Shown here: positions 1 to 12,834 of the stretch, in pieces
Position numbering within the stretch: position 1 is the stretch's first letter
How the letters are laid out: each line of letters begins with the position of its first letter
The notes under the pieces: generated by a model
What the model was told of the DNA's origin: nothing
The model's input: the letters and a program-made list of their open reading frames with translations, nothing else
Database searches by the model: none
From: Liolophura sinensis
Lineage: Eukaryota > Mollusca > Polyplacophora > Chitonida > Chitonidae
Direction: 5' to 3'
Length of the DNA stretch: 64,000 nt
Assembly: GCF_032854445.1 (NCBI RefSeq)
Contig: NC_088300.1
Span: 32,347,608 to 32,411,607 of the forward strand
Made by a program: the position numbers and the translations under genes

Positions 1-46
1 TACTTGCGCCGCGGTGCGTTGAAAAATGGCCAAGCGTTGCCCAGTA

Positions 47-753
47 GTACGGAACTGTAAAATTGACATGGTGAAAGTAAAATTTTTTGGAGAGAAAATT
101 GTTTTTTTTTTTTGAAGATAAAAAAAAATTAATACGTGAAAAAAAATTTGGGGGAATCTTTTTTTTTTAAACTCCGACTTTTAACAGCCAATATGACAGC
201 CACAGACGAGCATCTCTCACTGATAACTACATATTTTGCCTAGGGTCTTACCATGAGATAAATAACTTGTATTTTAAATCAAGAACTGATTCAGCCAGTG
301 TGGAATTAAGCCAAGCTGTGTATACGTTATCACCAAATATGTCGCATTCATGTCTAAGGACGGCTGTGATAAGTTTTAAACTTATCGTATTATTTGGTTG
401 AGTGTTTACTTCATTAATAATAATGATTGTTGGAGGTTATACCATAAATCGTGTTGGCTTTCCTCGTCGTCTAAAGGAACATTTTGGGACTGAGTAAGTA
501 TAGTTTGCGAGCGACAAAAATTAATTTGCAAAAGCATAATGGCACTGACGGTCAGGCAGTAGCTCCCTATAGATATAGTGATGAGATTATAGCATAACCC
601 TTAATTATGATTGGTCAGTTATGTCGGGGCCCTGACTTTCAAAGTCGGGGGGTAAAAAAAAAAAAAAACAAACAACAATTTTTTTTTTTCACCATGTAAT
701 TCTTTTTCTCTTGCAAAATTTTTTTTAACCACGTTACTTTTACAGCTCCGTAC
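47..753. mobile_element. Inverted-repeat element of about 707 bp
   Basis: Begins gtacggaactgtaaaattga and ends ttttacagctccgtac, so the outer 16 bases form a near-perfect inverted repeat. Weaker complementarity continues inward for about 120 bases through A/T tracts (atggtgaaagtaaaa against caccatgtaattc). No transposase is seen inside, so it is probably a non-autonomous DNA element. It contains the small hairpin ctgactttcaaagtcgg near 633. Confidence 0.6.
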
Positions 754-934
754 AATAACACAATCATTATTTCGTTATTACGACTCATTTTTCACTTCAT
801 TGCACAATACCGATCTTGTACCTCAGGTCAGAACTCAGTCATCTCAGAAAAATGTTCTCACCACAAATGCTATGACAACACCACTTTTCAGAAAACTCTG
901 AATCATACACATTAAATGCAGCGAGTTACCTAAC

Positions 935-1226
935 GCTTGGAAAGTTCAGGCTCGGTTAGAACCGCACCGCTACGCATAGCAAGTGTCAACGTATATGGTA
1001 ACGCTTGGAGAGTTAGAACCACGCCGTGATGCGCCACATGTATGCACGTACGGTAACTCCTGGAGAGTTAGAACCGCACCGAGACGCGTCGTAAGTGTGA
1101 ACGTACGGCACGCTTGGAGGGACAGAACCGCACCACGCCACGACGCGCCACGAGTGTGAACGTAAACTAATTAACCCTAAATTTAATTAAAGAGTTAGAA
1201 CCGCATCACGCCGCGACGCCAGAACT
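935..1226. repeat. GC-rich degenerate tandem repeat, about 60-bp units, 5 copies
   Basis: The recurrent core is cttggagagttagaaccgca followed by ccacgccgcgacgcgccac and gtgtgaacgtacggta, with substitutions and length changes. It is CpG-rich within AT-rich surroundings. A related piece appears at the very start of the window (gcgccgcggtgcgttg). Confidence 0.75.
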
Positions 1227-1307
1227 TAGGGCCCTGTTTCATAAAGTGATGTTTGACATTTTTTTTTTTTTGTCGCACTTTTGTTGTAAGATAGTATAAT
1301 GGCACTA

Positions 1308-1352
1308 TGTGCCATTATCGTACATGTACCGTGCCATTATCGTACATGTACC
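1308..1352. repeat. Two 22-bp direct repeats
   Basis: gtgccattatcgtacatgta and the following cc occur twice in a row. An inverted match (ataatggcac) lies just to the left at about 1296. Confidence 0.8.
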
Positions 1353-1894
1353 ATATCTTTGTGGAACTAGGCCAAGGATAACATCCCGAGTCAGAAAGTG
1401 TTGACGGCGCACTGTGTCTAATCAAAACGGGAAACAACCCACCGACTAGCTTCGGATAATGGGCGTAAGTTTTTTGAAGAAATTCGTATAACACAGCACT
1501 GGAATCCTCGGGAATAATAACATACAAAGCAATCGGTTAATCGGTCTTTAGTAAAATAGCTGTTTTGGAATATCATTTATTTTGGGGTGGTTCTTATATA
1601 TTATATATAAAAACCAGAAATCTGATCCACTTTCAACATCAGTTTAGTAAAAAGTAGATCACCTCAGTATGAATATGTACCCTTATATCAAATATCGAAC
1701 TTCTGTTCAGTGTATATGTCTTCTAATCACATTATTCCGAATAAACCACGTAGCATACAGCTGTTTCGAATGCAAATCAGTGCGCATATGCGGGGAATTA
1801 TGCCTAAGCTTCAACAATGCACACTTTGACGACAGCACGCAAATGTTTTGACTTTTTTGTGTGTTTATTTTTTTTTAATTTTTGACTTGAAAAA

Positions 1895-1982
1895 TGCCCG
1901 GTTTCCTCCCGCCATAATGTTGGCCACCGTCATTCCTGTGAGCATGGCGTAAAACACCAATCAAATAAGTAAATAAATAAAT
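1895..1982 (+). mobile_element. SINE family 1 tail fragment
   Basis: cccggtttcctcccgccata through gcgtaaaacaccaatcaaat and an (aaat)n tail. Confidence 0.82.
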
Positions 1983-2199
1983 GAAAAGATGTTCGAATCT
2001 TATACGTGTTATTTAATTCATCACATTGATTTTCGTAAAATGTACGAACTTTGCGGAGTTGGTACCGGTATGCTTGCTTGCCGAGAGATACATACAGTCC
2101 AGGGGAAAAAATTGGCCATGTGCACTGGGCACAGCCATCATAATTATACCGCTTGTCATCAGTTGCCATTGGAACTAGAAAATTCAACGAAACAACTAT

Positions 2200-2453
2200 A
2201 TTTATTTATCTGATTGGCGTTTTAAGCCGCACCTCAAGGATCTTTCACATATGCGACGGTGGCCAGCAGTATGGTGGGAGGGAAAACCATAAAACCAAAG
2301 ACCATCCGAAAATTGGTAAGAGACCTTCCCACGTATACGACCGGAGAGGAAGCCAACATGAGCTTGACTTGAACTCACATCGACTACATTAGTAAGAGGC
2401 TCCTGACTCATTGCGCCGCGTTGTCACGCTAATCACTCTGCCACGGAGGCCCC
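2200..2453 (-). mobile_element. Full-length, diverged tRNA-derived SINE (family 1)
   Basis: Runs from tttatttatctgattggcgt to gccacggaggcccc with the same layout as the other copies. It has many substitutions, so it is an older insertion. Confidence 0.85.
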
Positions 2454-2905
2454 GAAACAGCTGTACTTCTAAAACAAAACCTCTAAGTTTACTTCAGTAT
2501 AAACCTTCATATTAAATGCCAAATTAAATGTGAACCACGAATATACCATTCTCTGAAGCTCAAGATTCCAGATTCAAGAAGTCTTTATTAATCCGACAGG
2601 CCATATACGTTGAAGTCCATATGGGCTTTTATTCAGAAAGAATAATTTATGTTATTCAATGCTTGCCACGTTCATAATTTTAAAACCATGCATGTCTTGA
2701 CAAATGTACCATTAGTCCATAAACACGTGCATATAGGATTGTCAACAACATCACAATTGCTGGCCTTGGGTTACGACTATAAGACAGTTAATTGATGGTT
2801 ATCAAGTTATTACCATGCTTCTGTGCTTAGTCAGTCTCGGCTTGGGTGACTCCTATAGCTGAAAAGTTTAATCGACGCTCACTCGGCTTTCTGTGTGACA
2901 CTAAA

Positions 2906-3241
2906 TCACCTTTCATTGTCAATGAATTCCTTCACTTGCTGTATGGCCGCGTCTCCGTTGTGTTTCGAACGACGACGGCTTGCGCTAAGTTTTCGGCGTC
3001 GACCATGAACTTCCTTCCTCTGTTCTTCCTCCCGGGGTAACTTCTCCGCTATAGACTTCACAAGGATTTGTTGAGGCGCTCCACCCTTTGTCTTGCCCGA
3101 ATTCTGCTCAGTGCTCGCCTCTGTCCTACCTTCGATTTGCACCGTGTCCTTGTCGTTTTCCAAAACATCATTAAGTTCGGAGGTTTGGCGAGCTTTACGT
3201 TCATTTCTTTGTGCTCTAAAACAGGTGCTTTTGTTTCCCAT
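2906..3241 (-). CDS. Hypothetical short protein beginning MGNK, copy 1
   Basis: Reading frame of 111 codons starting MGNKSTCFRAQRNERK. It is rich in Lys, Arg, Glu and Ser and contains GRRRKLSASRRRSKHNGDA. A second, diverged copy lies at 8.6-9.3 kb. The copies share the start, the RRRKLS block and about 60 bases upstream (attgaatggctttcct here, gttgaatggtttcctg there). Sequence past the stop (SERRLNFS in another frame) still matches the other copy (SERRVSFS), so this copy has a frameshift before its stop. MGNK at the N terminus could be a myristoylation site. No family is recognised; it may be a gene, a decayed gene or part of a repeat. Confidence 0.4.
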   Translation of the reverse strand: MGNKSTCFRAQRNERKARQTSELNDVLENDKDTVQIEGRTEASTEQNSGKTKGGAPQQILVKSIAEKLPREEEQRKEVHGRRRKLSASRRRSKHNGDAAIQQVKEFIDNER

Positions 3242-3359
3242 TGTCACCGAAGAAGTAACATTGAATGGCTTTCCTATCTGGAGGTACCAGTATACATTTG
3301 CGACCTGTCTTATTCAAACAGTTTCTCTTTGCAGCACTGCCTAGTATGTTGAGACTAAA

Positions 3360-5900
3360 CCAATAAAGAACCGTTAGCAGGTTTGCCAACAGCTGCGGCT
3401 TAAAAGATCATGCGTACATGAGAGCAAATTAACACCATTTTCCCACTCATATCATCACTGCAGTCAACGGGTTGGAACAATGGCAAAACACATCTTCCTT
3501 CGACACATTAACAATTGATGCAGCTTACTTTGTTAAATCAATAAATAAAAGTCATTAAAAAAAAAAATCAGAAGCGCGATCAAACAAAATTAGGTCAAAT
3601 AATGACCATTACCAGATTTTCTTTTGTCGCCAGAAATATGCGGTCAAAATACTAGTATTTCAAATAAAGTTAAGAATTTTTTCAAGCGACATATTGTGCT
3701 TGAGTCTGATTGATTTGGCCATATAGAGCCACATAAGAATTTTGTTGTGAACTAGAACGTCATAATTCCTCATCAGAAAAACTTAACTGTTGGCGCCTAA
3801 TTACCATTGTAAATCCTTGATGTGCTTCTGAAAGTGCATACCCAAATTGAGGGTAAAATACAGAATCATTATGGTCGCACTTTCGTTCGTCTTTAGAACC
3901 CTGTAAACTTGTGAACCAGATGTAGATGCCTTCCACTATAAGGTTCACGATTTCATGAATTGCCTGGGCCATGCAGTTTTGAACTTTTGTCCTACTGATT
4001 ATAGATAGTTTGTGGAGGTTTGCATTATTTCGTGACAACTTGCTTAAAGGATTCATGAGAAGGTCATATAACGAAAAATATCTTTTTAAGGAAAATGAAG
4101 AAGAAAAAATTACATTTTCACCTTTGAGACATTTTTACATCCCAAGCTGAGAAGTTTGTTTGTACTTCTGTTTGTTAAAGGCCACATTATATGTTCCGTA
4201 TTAAGAAATAAAAACCAAGCGTTCTATGTATCCAGTAAACTAAAATTGTGTGCACTTCGATTTGGCTATTTGCATGTATATGAAAGTCAGCATCATCAAA
4301 GAACACTCTTTCGCCTCCCGAGTTACAACAAACTCAACCTAAAGCATATCATCTTCTTTTCACTTTCAGGCAAACTACCAAAAGCACGATTTATTTAGGT
4401 TTTGCTGACACCTACATCTGTACAGATCTCCCCGATTTCTATATATACATGTTGCCCTTACTCAATCTCCTTAAACTCAGAACATTTCGTTATCCCTGTA
4501 GCAAGTTCTGTGTTAAGTGCATGGGCATATTGTGTGCACAGAGTGAATTTTTAGAGTTTAAGTTATATGTATATTGATCTCTGCCACTCTGTAGAAAAAG
4601 TCTTTCTCTGCTTCAAATTTGTGTCTAATTCCACTTAAACCGGGGCGGTCTATTCATCGGGATAATTAGATTACCACGTTGGATATATAAACAGTTAGAA
4701 TCAAAGCGCAACTGAGATACACATTTTGATTATAGACAGCTTATATAATATAACATGATACACCATTTGGATGTTGATTTCGTTCATTCGCCTAGAACAT
4801 TCCTTGCGTTTTACCAACATCATGGACAACTTTTGATTGCTTCTCTTTGGAAGATTTCGTCCTAATTTCGTAGTTAATACACTTACTTTGTTTTTTGGTG
4901 GTTGCATTTAAGCGCCGTTTTGGGAACTGAACTGGCGACTATTGACCTGGAACGTCCTTTTTGACTGACGGCTGGTATACGAATGTCTATGTCGACGCAT
5001 AGATTCAAGATACCTCCTTGATGAGCATGGCCAACTTCGACAATGCAGGCGATATCGCCTACCCGAGGTTTTAGCAATATTAATGAAATTCCTATTTATG
5101 ACAGATGGTTCTTTAACAAAGTGATGTTTAACTTCAAAACGAAACACCCAATGCCTGACAAATCTTATCATATACAAATGTCATAACTGTCAGAGAAAGA
5201 AAATGAAGCGTGAGAAATTAGCAATGGCGACAACGCCTCCATCTCTCCCATTACAAACCCACATACATGGGGACATCACCCTCCAATGTAAAGCACTGGT
5301 GTAGACTCTGAGCCAAGTTACACAGTAACCGTGGAGATTTACCAAATGGAGACATCCCACGAAGATGCTATTGTCATCCTCAATCGTAATGTCATTGTAT
5401 TTATCGTTTATTTATACCCGAGAAATAAATAAATAAATTAGTAGCCATAAGTTCCTTTACGTTTCCCGGAAGAACCATGAAATAAAAAAAATACTCAGTT
5501 TAATTGACAACTTTCTTTTAATCACCTCCCTTAAAAGTAGACGACTGTAATAATCGGCAATCATGTAGAATAAGTGGGCATAAGTTCAACTTTTAAAAAA
5601 AAATCATTTTGTAACTGATGGGGGTGCTAAGTAACATGGCACGAGTATAGGAGTGGTGAGACAAAAGCCTGTAAGAACCAGTCATGCATCATGTCGCATC
5701 AGCTCGCCCACTTGTTACGTGGAGGGAATTTCAGTCCGAAGATGGCGTTAATTTGCTATCACGATCTTACAGCCCCGGTCGCCAAGAGCGGTTTGCGTCA
5801 CGTCGATTTCCTCAAACAGCAAAGGGCTTTTCTTCATCGCACGACTGTGACACGTGGGCCAATAAAACGGCTAGGAAAGGTGTGAGAGCCGGATAAAAGA
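3360..5900. other. Noncoding stretch, nothing recognised
   Basis: AT-rich sequence with short accidental frames on both strands and a small aaataaataaataaatta run at about 5424. No exon, RNA or mobile element is recognised. Confidence 0.5.
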
Positions 5901-5969
5901 ACTATATTACGCAGATTATACAGGAAATTTTAAACGAGGATACGTCGTAAAACACCAATCAAACAGATC

Positions 5970-6880
5970 AGAAAGAAATTTAAAACGCCACGGAAATAAA
6001 AATTGTCCAGAAGACCGCAAAACTACGAAGCCGTAAAAGGGATATGGCGGTTTTCTTTTTATTTTTTTTTTAATGTGCGTTTTATTTTTTATGTCTTCTT
6101 TGCGAATTTTTCCTTCTTTTTTAGCAGACCCCCATAAAAAAAACTCCCAGAAAAAGAGATCGGGTTCCAATGGGGTTTTCCTTTTTTTCAAGCAGACAAA
6201 AACAAAGAAAAGCGCCCAGAAAAAAAGATATCGGGCCCCGAGGTAATCAGCCAATCGGATTGCAGCTTGGTTCGTGGCTTCGTCTAAATCGCGATACCTG
6301 CGGCCAAGTGATTTACTGGTTATCTCCACTCCCGACTTAGTTATCTCGAGCCCCGAGATAATCATCCACTAATAGTTTTTGGGAGGGGTGGGGGTGGGGG
6401 TGGGGGCGGAGGGGCTGCTTAGAAAAAGAAAAACTTCGACGGCAGAAGTGGAAGAAATAAAAAAAAAACACACACATTTAAAAAAAGAAAACCCTCACCT
6501 TTTGCTATTCCGTACAAACCGTCCTTGAAAGTTCTTCACCTTACTTTTGTTCATGACGCGTATCACTATGTTTCGGCAGTAATTTCGTTCGGCCGTCTTG
6601 GTCGTCATATGTTGTATATTTCTTATAAGTAAATACAGTTCTCTATATGCTGTATCAGTTGATTCAGAGAATTTTCTGCGCATTTGTCATTCGTTTGGAT
6701 CTTTTCATTTCTATCTGTTATACTCGCGGGTTTTATCCCACGATTGGACAAGAAATTTGTAGATTTCCCCGCTTTCACTGTTCGTGAAACCTTGGCAACA
6801 GTATAAGCGGTCGACGACCCGTTGAGAGCGGCAAATATAGCCCAGTGAGGAGTATATGGATGAGCTGCGTTATTTTTTTA
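5970..6880. other. Low-complexity noncoding stretch
   Basis: Contains T-rich and A-rich tracts (about 6050-6220), a G-rich run (gggaggggtgggggtggggg at about 6381) and two related pieces (cccagaaaaagagatcggg and cccagaaaaaaagatatcggg). No gene is recognised. Confidence 0.5.
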
Positions 6881-6887
6881 AAATTAA

Positions 6888-7064
6888 TTTGATTGGTGTT
6901 TTACGCCGTATTAAAGAATATTTCACTTATACAACTGCAGCCAGTATTGTGGTGAGAGGAAACTGGATAGAGCCCGAGGGAAACCCACGACCATCCGCAA
7001 CTTGCTGGCGGATCTTCCCTTTCACGTACGGCCGGGGAGGAAGCATTGCTATGAGTTGGAATTT
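6888..7064 (-). mobile_element. tRNA-derived SINE (family 1), 5' truncated
   Basis: gattggtgttttacgccgta tail and cccacgaccatccgcaactt body; similarity ends near the B box. Confidence 0.85.
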
Positions 7065-7609
7065 ATCCAATTCCCACTTTAGTTTCATGCTTGTGTGGGT
7101 TTACTAGTGATGACACGTGGGAACACCTACCTGGAATTGATAGCTGAGACGACTGTGACTACGTGAACTGAAGACACATTCTTTGATGCCCAGCAGAAGT
7201 ATACTGAAGCCAGTTAGGGAAGTACAGAGGTGTTCAAGGTAAGCTTATGGAACAAAACGGGGCTGTGATAGTATACCAACAGAGCCAGCGGAAACAACTG
7301 TGTTGTCGGGTTATAGAAACAGATCGCGCCTGTCTGAGTAAAGCTGAAAACTACATTGTGGCACAGTTTGAATTGTCTCAATGTGCGCGATTTTGCTTAC
7401 TTTGAACTGCTATATTTCGGTTATGCAACGTCATAAAAATAAAAATTTGTTCTTTACAGGCTTCCTGCATGATACCGGTAATTCAGAGATTTATATATCC
7501 ATTTGGTCTATGTCTATGTTTGGTGATGTCCTTTTTTTTGAATGCCATGCTCTTGAATTTTTCCCTTATACGAAGGCCCTTAGTTTAATGGATGAAGGAC
7601 CGACGTCTT

Positions 7610-7628
7610 GGGGGGGGGGGGGGGGGGG
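7610..7628 (+). repeat. G19 homopolymer
   Basis: Nineteen consecutive G residues, followed by tgacc. The length is likely to vary between individuals and in sequencing. Confidence 0.9.
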
Positions 7629-8618
7629 TGACCTTTGTTGATAAGTTACATTTACCTACGAAATTTTCCACATCTTCAGATATTTATGCATACCATATCG
7701 ATGGTAAACAAGTGGACCTCAACCAACCGTATATAAGCTGTCCAAACGGCCACACGAGCGTCGTTGACCACTTATATGGTCACTAAGATTCCACGAAGTT
7801 TGAAAGTGGCAGAACCAATAGAATGTCCTGCCTAAGGCTGGGACTGAAAATGCCATTATAATTAAAAAGTAAATAAAAGACATACACATAATCACGAATG
7901 ACACATAGAACATCCTTTAAGCGATATATAGATAACTGTATTCTGTTAATATGCGTATGAACAATGCTATTAATATGGCCTAAAAACCATAAAAACACTT
8001 TTGATTTTTAATTGCCATAATTTATTATGATGCATTTTGGCAGTTGGAAACTATATACAGTAAACACATTCTTAAATGTCGATGTCTTTAAAATGTATTA
8101 ACAGCAACTCGTTGAGATAGAGAGGTGAAGGGGAGAACTGTGAACAAAATCTAGAAATACTTAACAAGTCAGTGTGTGTCTTTGCAAGTTCTTCTATAGT
8201 GAATACAATGCCGACATAAGGGGAACACTACTGACTTGCCGGCGTATTTTTCACGTATATGACGCGTGCAGTACTGTCCCTGATGCTAGCATCGTACTCC
8301 TCAGGGGCAGCACGCTTTTGTGGTGAATCTCCACGGTTACTGAGTAATTCGGCTCACAGTTTGCAGGAATGCTTCTCTTTCGGTGCATCGCACCATCCTT
8401 TATTTCCACGTGCCTTCACAACGCCACCGATGCAAGCGTTGTCACCATTGCTATTTTTCTTGCATGTCACCTTTTTTCTCGGGCAGTTCTGACATCGGCA
8501 TTGACTTAAGTCAGAGCCTTTGTTTTTCGACATTTGTCTCTTCTTCAAATTCATCTGGTTTGGATAGTTCTTATCCATTACTATCGCACATTCACATATT
8601 TGCTTTTCCTTCACTTCG

Positions 8619-9324
8619 TCACCGCCTTTTTCTGCTGTTCATAATTTTGCTTTTCTCCGAAGTCTTGAGTGAGGCTGACGCGATGTCCCTCCTTGATGAT
8701 TCCGAGAGCAGCGAAGTGTTGGTGATCAAGATTTCACCATGTCCGACTTCTTCTATGGTGACCGAGGAACGTCGTTCACCCTCAGCTAATATGACTTCTG
8801 AAAAGCTGACTCGACGCTCACTTAGTCGATCACCTCTTGTTGTCAAAGCAATGCTTGGCTTTTTGGTTGCGTCTCCTTTACTCCTTGAACGACGTCGGCA
8901 CTTGCTCAGTTTTCGTCGTCGCCCTTCACTGTAGCCTTTGATCTCTTCTTCCTCCAGAGATGCCTTCCCACAATCGGCTTTATCAGAGCTTGTCCAGTCG
9001 TAGTACTTCTCTCTTGTACGGATTCTTCTCAAGGTTCTCGTCCACCGTACCTGCGATTTGCGTCTTCAAAGCATCAGCTTGTTCGCATTTCGGGTAAGCC
9101 TTGCCTTCAGCTTTTTGGGGTCCAAAACAGATGTTTAGAATCGATCTTCTAGTGGACATCCTCCTTCCTTTTCCTGGCTGACTTCTGGAAGGTCGGACTA
9201 ATTTAGAGGTTCCATCTTTGCCATTCGCGCAGTACAAATTACTGTAAGTACTCGCCTCACTGGTGCTGGTACTGTCTGTTTTGCCAAGGTGTCTTTCGGC
9301 TGAAGTTGAGAACTTGTTTCCCAT
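8619..9324 (-). CDS. Hypothetical protein beginning MGNK, copy 2, in two overlapping frames
   Basis: Starts with the ATG at 9324 (MGNKFSTSAERHLGKTDS) and runs in one frame to a stop at 8983. From about 9032 another frame continues to 8619 with GRRRKLSKCRRRSRSKGDA, the block shared with copy 1 at 2.9 kb, followed by SERRVSFSEV. A frameshift or an unrecognised intron must join the two. A third frame further down (8354-8614) carries a Cys/Lys-rich stretch (CRCQNCPRKKVTCKK) that may or may not belong to it. MGNKFS fits the MGxxxS pattern for N-myristoylation. No family is recognised. Coding status is uncertain, but the shared paralogous block argues against chance. Confidence 0.4.
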
Positions 9325-9817
9325 TGTCACGGAAGAAGTTATACCAACGTTGAATGGTTTCCTGATCTGAATGCAGCAAATTGCTCTGCCGCGAGCTTTA
9401 TAAACAAACCGTATTTCACGCCGAGTCGATGAAATAGCCCTTTTGTGACCGGGGTTAACGTCGTGACAGCAGATTAGCACCTAATAACTCATGTCGTCAG
9501 TTATACGAGATGCGCAAATTATGTGTATGAAGAGTTTGAAGTACATATATTTAATAAAAGCCCGCCATTTCTGATTACATATACACAATAATTGTACAAA
9601 TTTACAATACTTTGGCACATATGTACAAACATCAGGGCTATAAAATGGGTAAAACGTAGCCATCAGATACCTTGCCGAGACTTGGCGGAAGTTCGAATTC
9701 AAAACTTGGGGAACGTTAGTTCGACTTGTTCGATTCAAAAGTTTAAATGCCTGGATTACTGTTAAAAGATGCTTAATACACTGCATAAGCATTCCTTAAT
9801 GCACAGCTTAAATATCT

Positions 9818-10533
9818 TCAAGGTCTGGTCTCTTTAGATTATATTAATGTGATTGTATGTTAAATGTGATGACAACACAGCGTTTTGAGTAATCTACACC
9901 AGTGACGTCTAATAAATTGCATTTAACATCACAACATTTTTTTTTACCTAGTACTGCTTAAGCCATGGTGCCAGAGGGTGTGTAAATTGTTACTTTTTAT
10001 GCATTTACATGATCTGTTAGAATAAAACGCTGACTGAGGTAAATTGACAAGAGGCTGTCTTTCACCGGTTACCTGTGACCATTTGCCAAGTGTCACTCTC
10101 GTCGCTGCTCTGGTTTTACTCACCATGCTGTACGTCTTTAATTATATTGTATTTCTGCAAAAACCAGGGTTCTGCTGGTGGCCCAAGCATCCCCCAGGTC
10201 TGGTCCCTTTGCATTGTTTAATGTGACCGTATGTTGAATGTGATGACAACACAGCATTTTGAGTAATCTAGACCAGTGACGTCTAATAAATTACATTTAA
10301 CATCACTGCATTTTTTACCTAGTTCTGTTTAAGCCATGGTGCTAGGGGGCGTGTAAATTGCTACTTTTTATGCATTTACATGAACTCTTAGAATAAAAAG
10401 CTGACTGAGGTAAAATGACAAGAGGCTGTCTTTCACCGGTTACGTGTGATCATTTGCCAGCTGTCACGCTTTCGTCGCTGCTCTGATTTTACTCTTTATG
10501 CTGTGCGTCTTTAATTATATTATACACCTTTGA
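9818..10533. repeat. 374-bp tandem duplication, two diverged copies
   Basis: aggtctggtctctttagatt at about 9820 recurs as aggtctggtccctttgcatt at about 10195, and gatgacaacacag falls at 9868 and 10242. Similarity continues through gcatttacatga, gaggctgtctttcaccggtt and the tctttaattatatt end. No coding pattern. Confidence 0.88.
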
Positions 10534-10539
10534 AAAGGC

Positions 10540-12455
10540 GATTGACAACGTGTTTGAGAGTTATAACATTAATTCTTGTCTTAACAGGGAACAGTATCTA
10601 CAAGCAGCCACAGTAAAAGAAAAAAAGATGATATTAATTTTCGAATTAACAGCCGAACCAATCCTTCAGCAATCGAGACATGCGTTTCAAAAATTACGGT
10701 TTGCGAAATTTGCATGCCGTCTCGGCGTCGATTATATTTGTGCCATTGGGACATTAAGGTCCTCACCGCTCCCGCACAATGAGGGGATTATAATATTCAA
10801 TATCAATTAAAGATCACGGGGAAACAATTTAATCTGAGGACAGCGGAGGCGACAGGATCGAGTTTCACACCAGAAGCAGGGGAGGACGTGCGGGAGTGGT
10901 GGGGAGGGGCGGGTTAGCATGTGTTCTGGAAACGCGACGCACATATGGCTACAACGGATATCAGTAACATGGTTTTCGTGACGGCCATACAAATGGCAGC
11001 GGAAACAACGACAAGCATCCTCTGAGTTATAAATCTTCTGATAGGTTAAACTCGGATCTGATTGTTTCTATGTGCGCGAATTTGCTTATGCAGTTTGAAC
11101 TGCGATATTTGGGCTATGCAACATAACAAAAATAAAAAATATGCAAGCTTTTAAAACTTTATAGATGCTTCTATACAATCGTTTTAGTGTTGTCTTTACA
11201 TTTAACTTATCTTTTCGTCCAAATGTTACGTGTCCATGTATCTCAACTACTGGGCAACCTGTTGTCTGCCTGTTCAAATGTACATGTTAAAATTTCGCAT
11301 GGTTTAACGTGGTATGGGTGGAAATGTTTGAATGTTTCAGTAAAACCGCATTCTCAGTATACATATAGGTATATGATAACACGTCCAGCGAAAATGATTC
11401 ATTGTCATGATATATGTGGTATAGTGTCGTCGGATCGCGGCGGTCGTTTGCAAGGTATATTTGAGAAAAAAAAACAGGCTTTATACAACGGCTTATTAAA
11501 GGATTTATGCCTGTGTGTAAAATTTCTGATGTGTAAATCAAATGCACTCTGTATAGGGTAAGAAGTATTCTAGTTATGCACGTTGGACAAAAAACGCGGC
11601 AGGTGACGATCAAAGGTTTCCAAGAGGGATCTTGTTATCACTTTTAGTCTTTTCTATCCATCATAAAGGAATCTACTATTTGATTGCGTACTTATTCATC
11701 AGCTGTCGTGTGGTGTGAATCGGTCATTCCTGCCTGACGGTCAATTCAGAAAACGTACATATATGCAAAGTGCCTGACTGGATAAAATGAAGATGCGCCT
11801 GTTGAGGAAACCAGACAGAGCCCAGAGAAAACCACTGTTCGTCGACAGCTAACTATCGTCTCCCGACTAAAGACTGGTTCGTCCGATGGCTGTATGAGAA
11901 CATGGCCATCGGCCTTAAGTTCTCACTGGTGGTTCTCCGCCGTTCGGCACAGGTAGAGTTGAAAGGTGTTCGTCAGCCGGTATGCAGCATCATGAGTAGG
12001 CCTACACCCGAGACGCCAGTCAGCGGCGGTCATCCGCGGGGTGTATGAGGAGGCAGTACAAGAGAAACTCCTTTCTCAAAGAGCTTATTAGTTGTTGATT
12101 ACTAATCAACATACAAGTCTTCAGCCAGGGCCTTTACCAAAATCTGCCCCATTGACTAAAATTGGACATTAATTCTTAAAGCAACCATGAAACAATTTTA
12201 GTGTTAACACTAAGACAGCTTTATCAAAGCTTTTGCAATGATGTGTCATCACATGTACTCTATGTAAGGATGAATGCTGGCCGTGTCAGGTAAATCAGTC
12301 TCCTGGACTGTAACAGAGCAATATAAATCATGAAATAAACATGGATGACTGTGAATATTGATTCTTTACTACCTGAATGTTCTACATTACAATGCTGTCA
12401 CAATATACATAGTTATATTCTTTTCCAAAGGTAATCACATCTACAGAGGTATATA
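10540..12455. other. Noncoding stretch, nothing recognised
   Basis: No exon, RNA gene or repeat with a second copy is recognised. Part of 11040-11110 (tgtgcgcgaatttgcttatg, tttgggctatgcaacataac) resembles 7380-7440 (tgtgcgcgattttgcttact, tttcggttatgcaacgtcat), so the two regions share a small diverged duplicate. Confidence 0.5.
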
Positions 12456-12460
12456 CACCT

Positions 12461-12695
12461 GGGCCCCGTTGTTCAAAACTGTCTTAAGACTTCATACTAA
12501 GGTTTAACTTTCAGCTAAGTCTTCAGTTTATTAACCTGCCTGTAAATAATTGTGTGACACTATCATTAACCGTGAACTAAACCGTAGGCTGTTCCATTCA
12601 GTATCTGTAAAACTGTATTGATTAAAACTGTATCGCAAATATATTATATGACTTAATACCGGTATTAGCTAGTACACTTTTGAACAACCGGACCC
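12461..12695. mobile_element. MITE with GGGCCC-type terminal inverted repeats (copy 1)
   Basis: The left end gggccccgttgttcaaaa is mirrored by ttttgaacaaccggaccc at the right end. The interior taataccggtattagctagt is the inverse of the related element at 59487. The element is about 235 bp with no coding capacity. Confidence 0.8.
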
Positions 12696-12834
12696 TGTGT
12701 ACCAAATTAAATCTTGTTGGGAAATTAATTTCTACCACATAAACTGACAGTTAGATGTAGTTTTGAAGTAATATTGTGAACAAAATGATATTAAACAAAA
12801 ATCTCTTACAATTCAGTAACTCACTATAATTGAT

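Noticed and set aside
5916-6365. Minus-strand 149-codon frame
   Set aside because: It runs through low-complexity A/T tracts and a SINE fragment, with no conserved pattern.
8383-8934. Plus-strand 183-codon frame
   Set aside because: It lies opposite the MGNK-related minus-strand frames and is Ser/Leu-rich as expected for an antisense of Lys/Arg/Glu-rich coding sequence.
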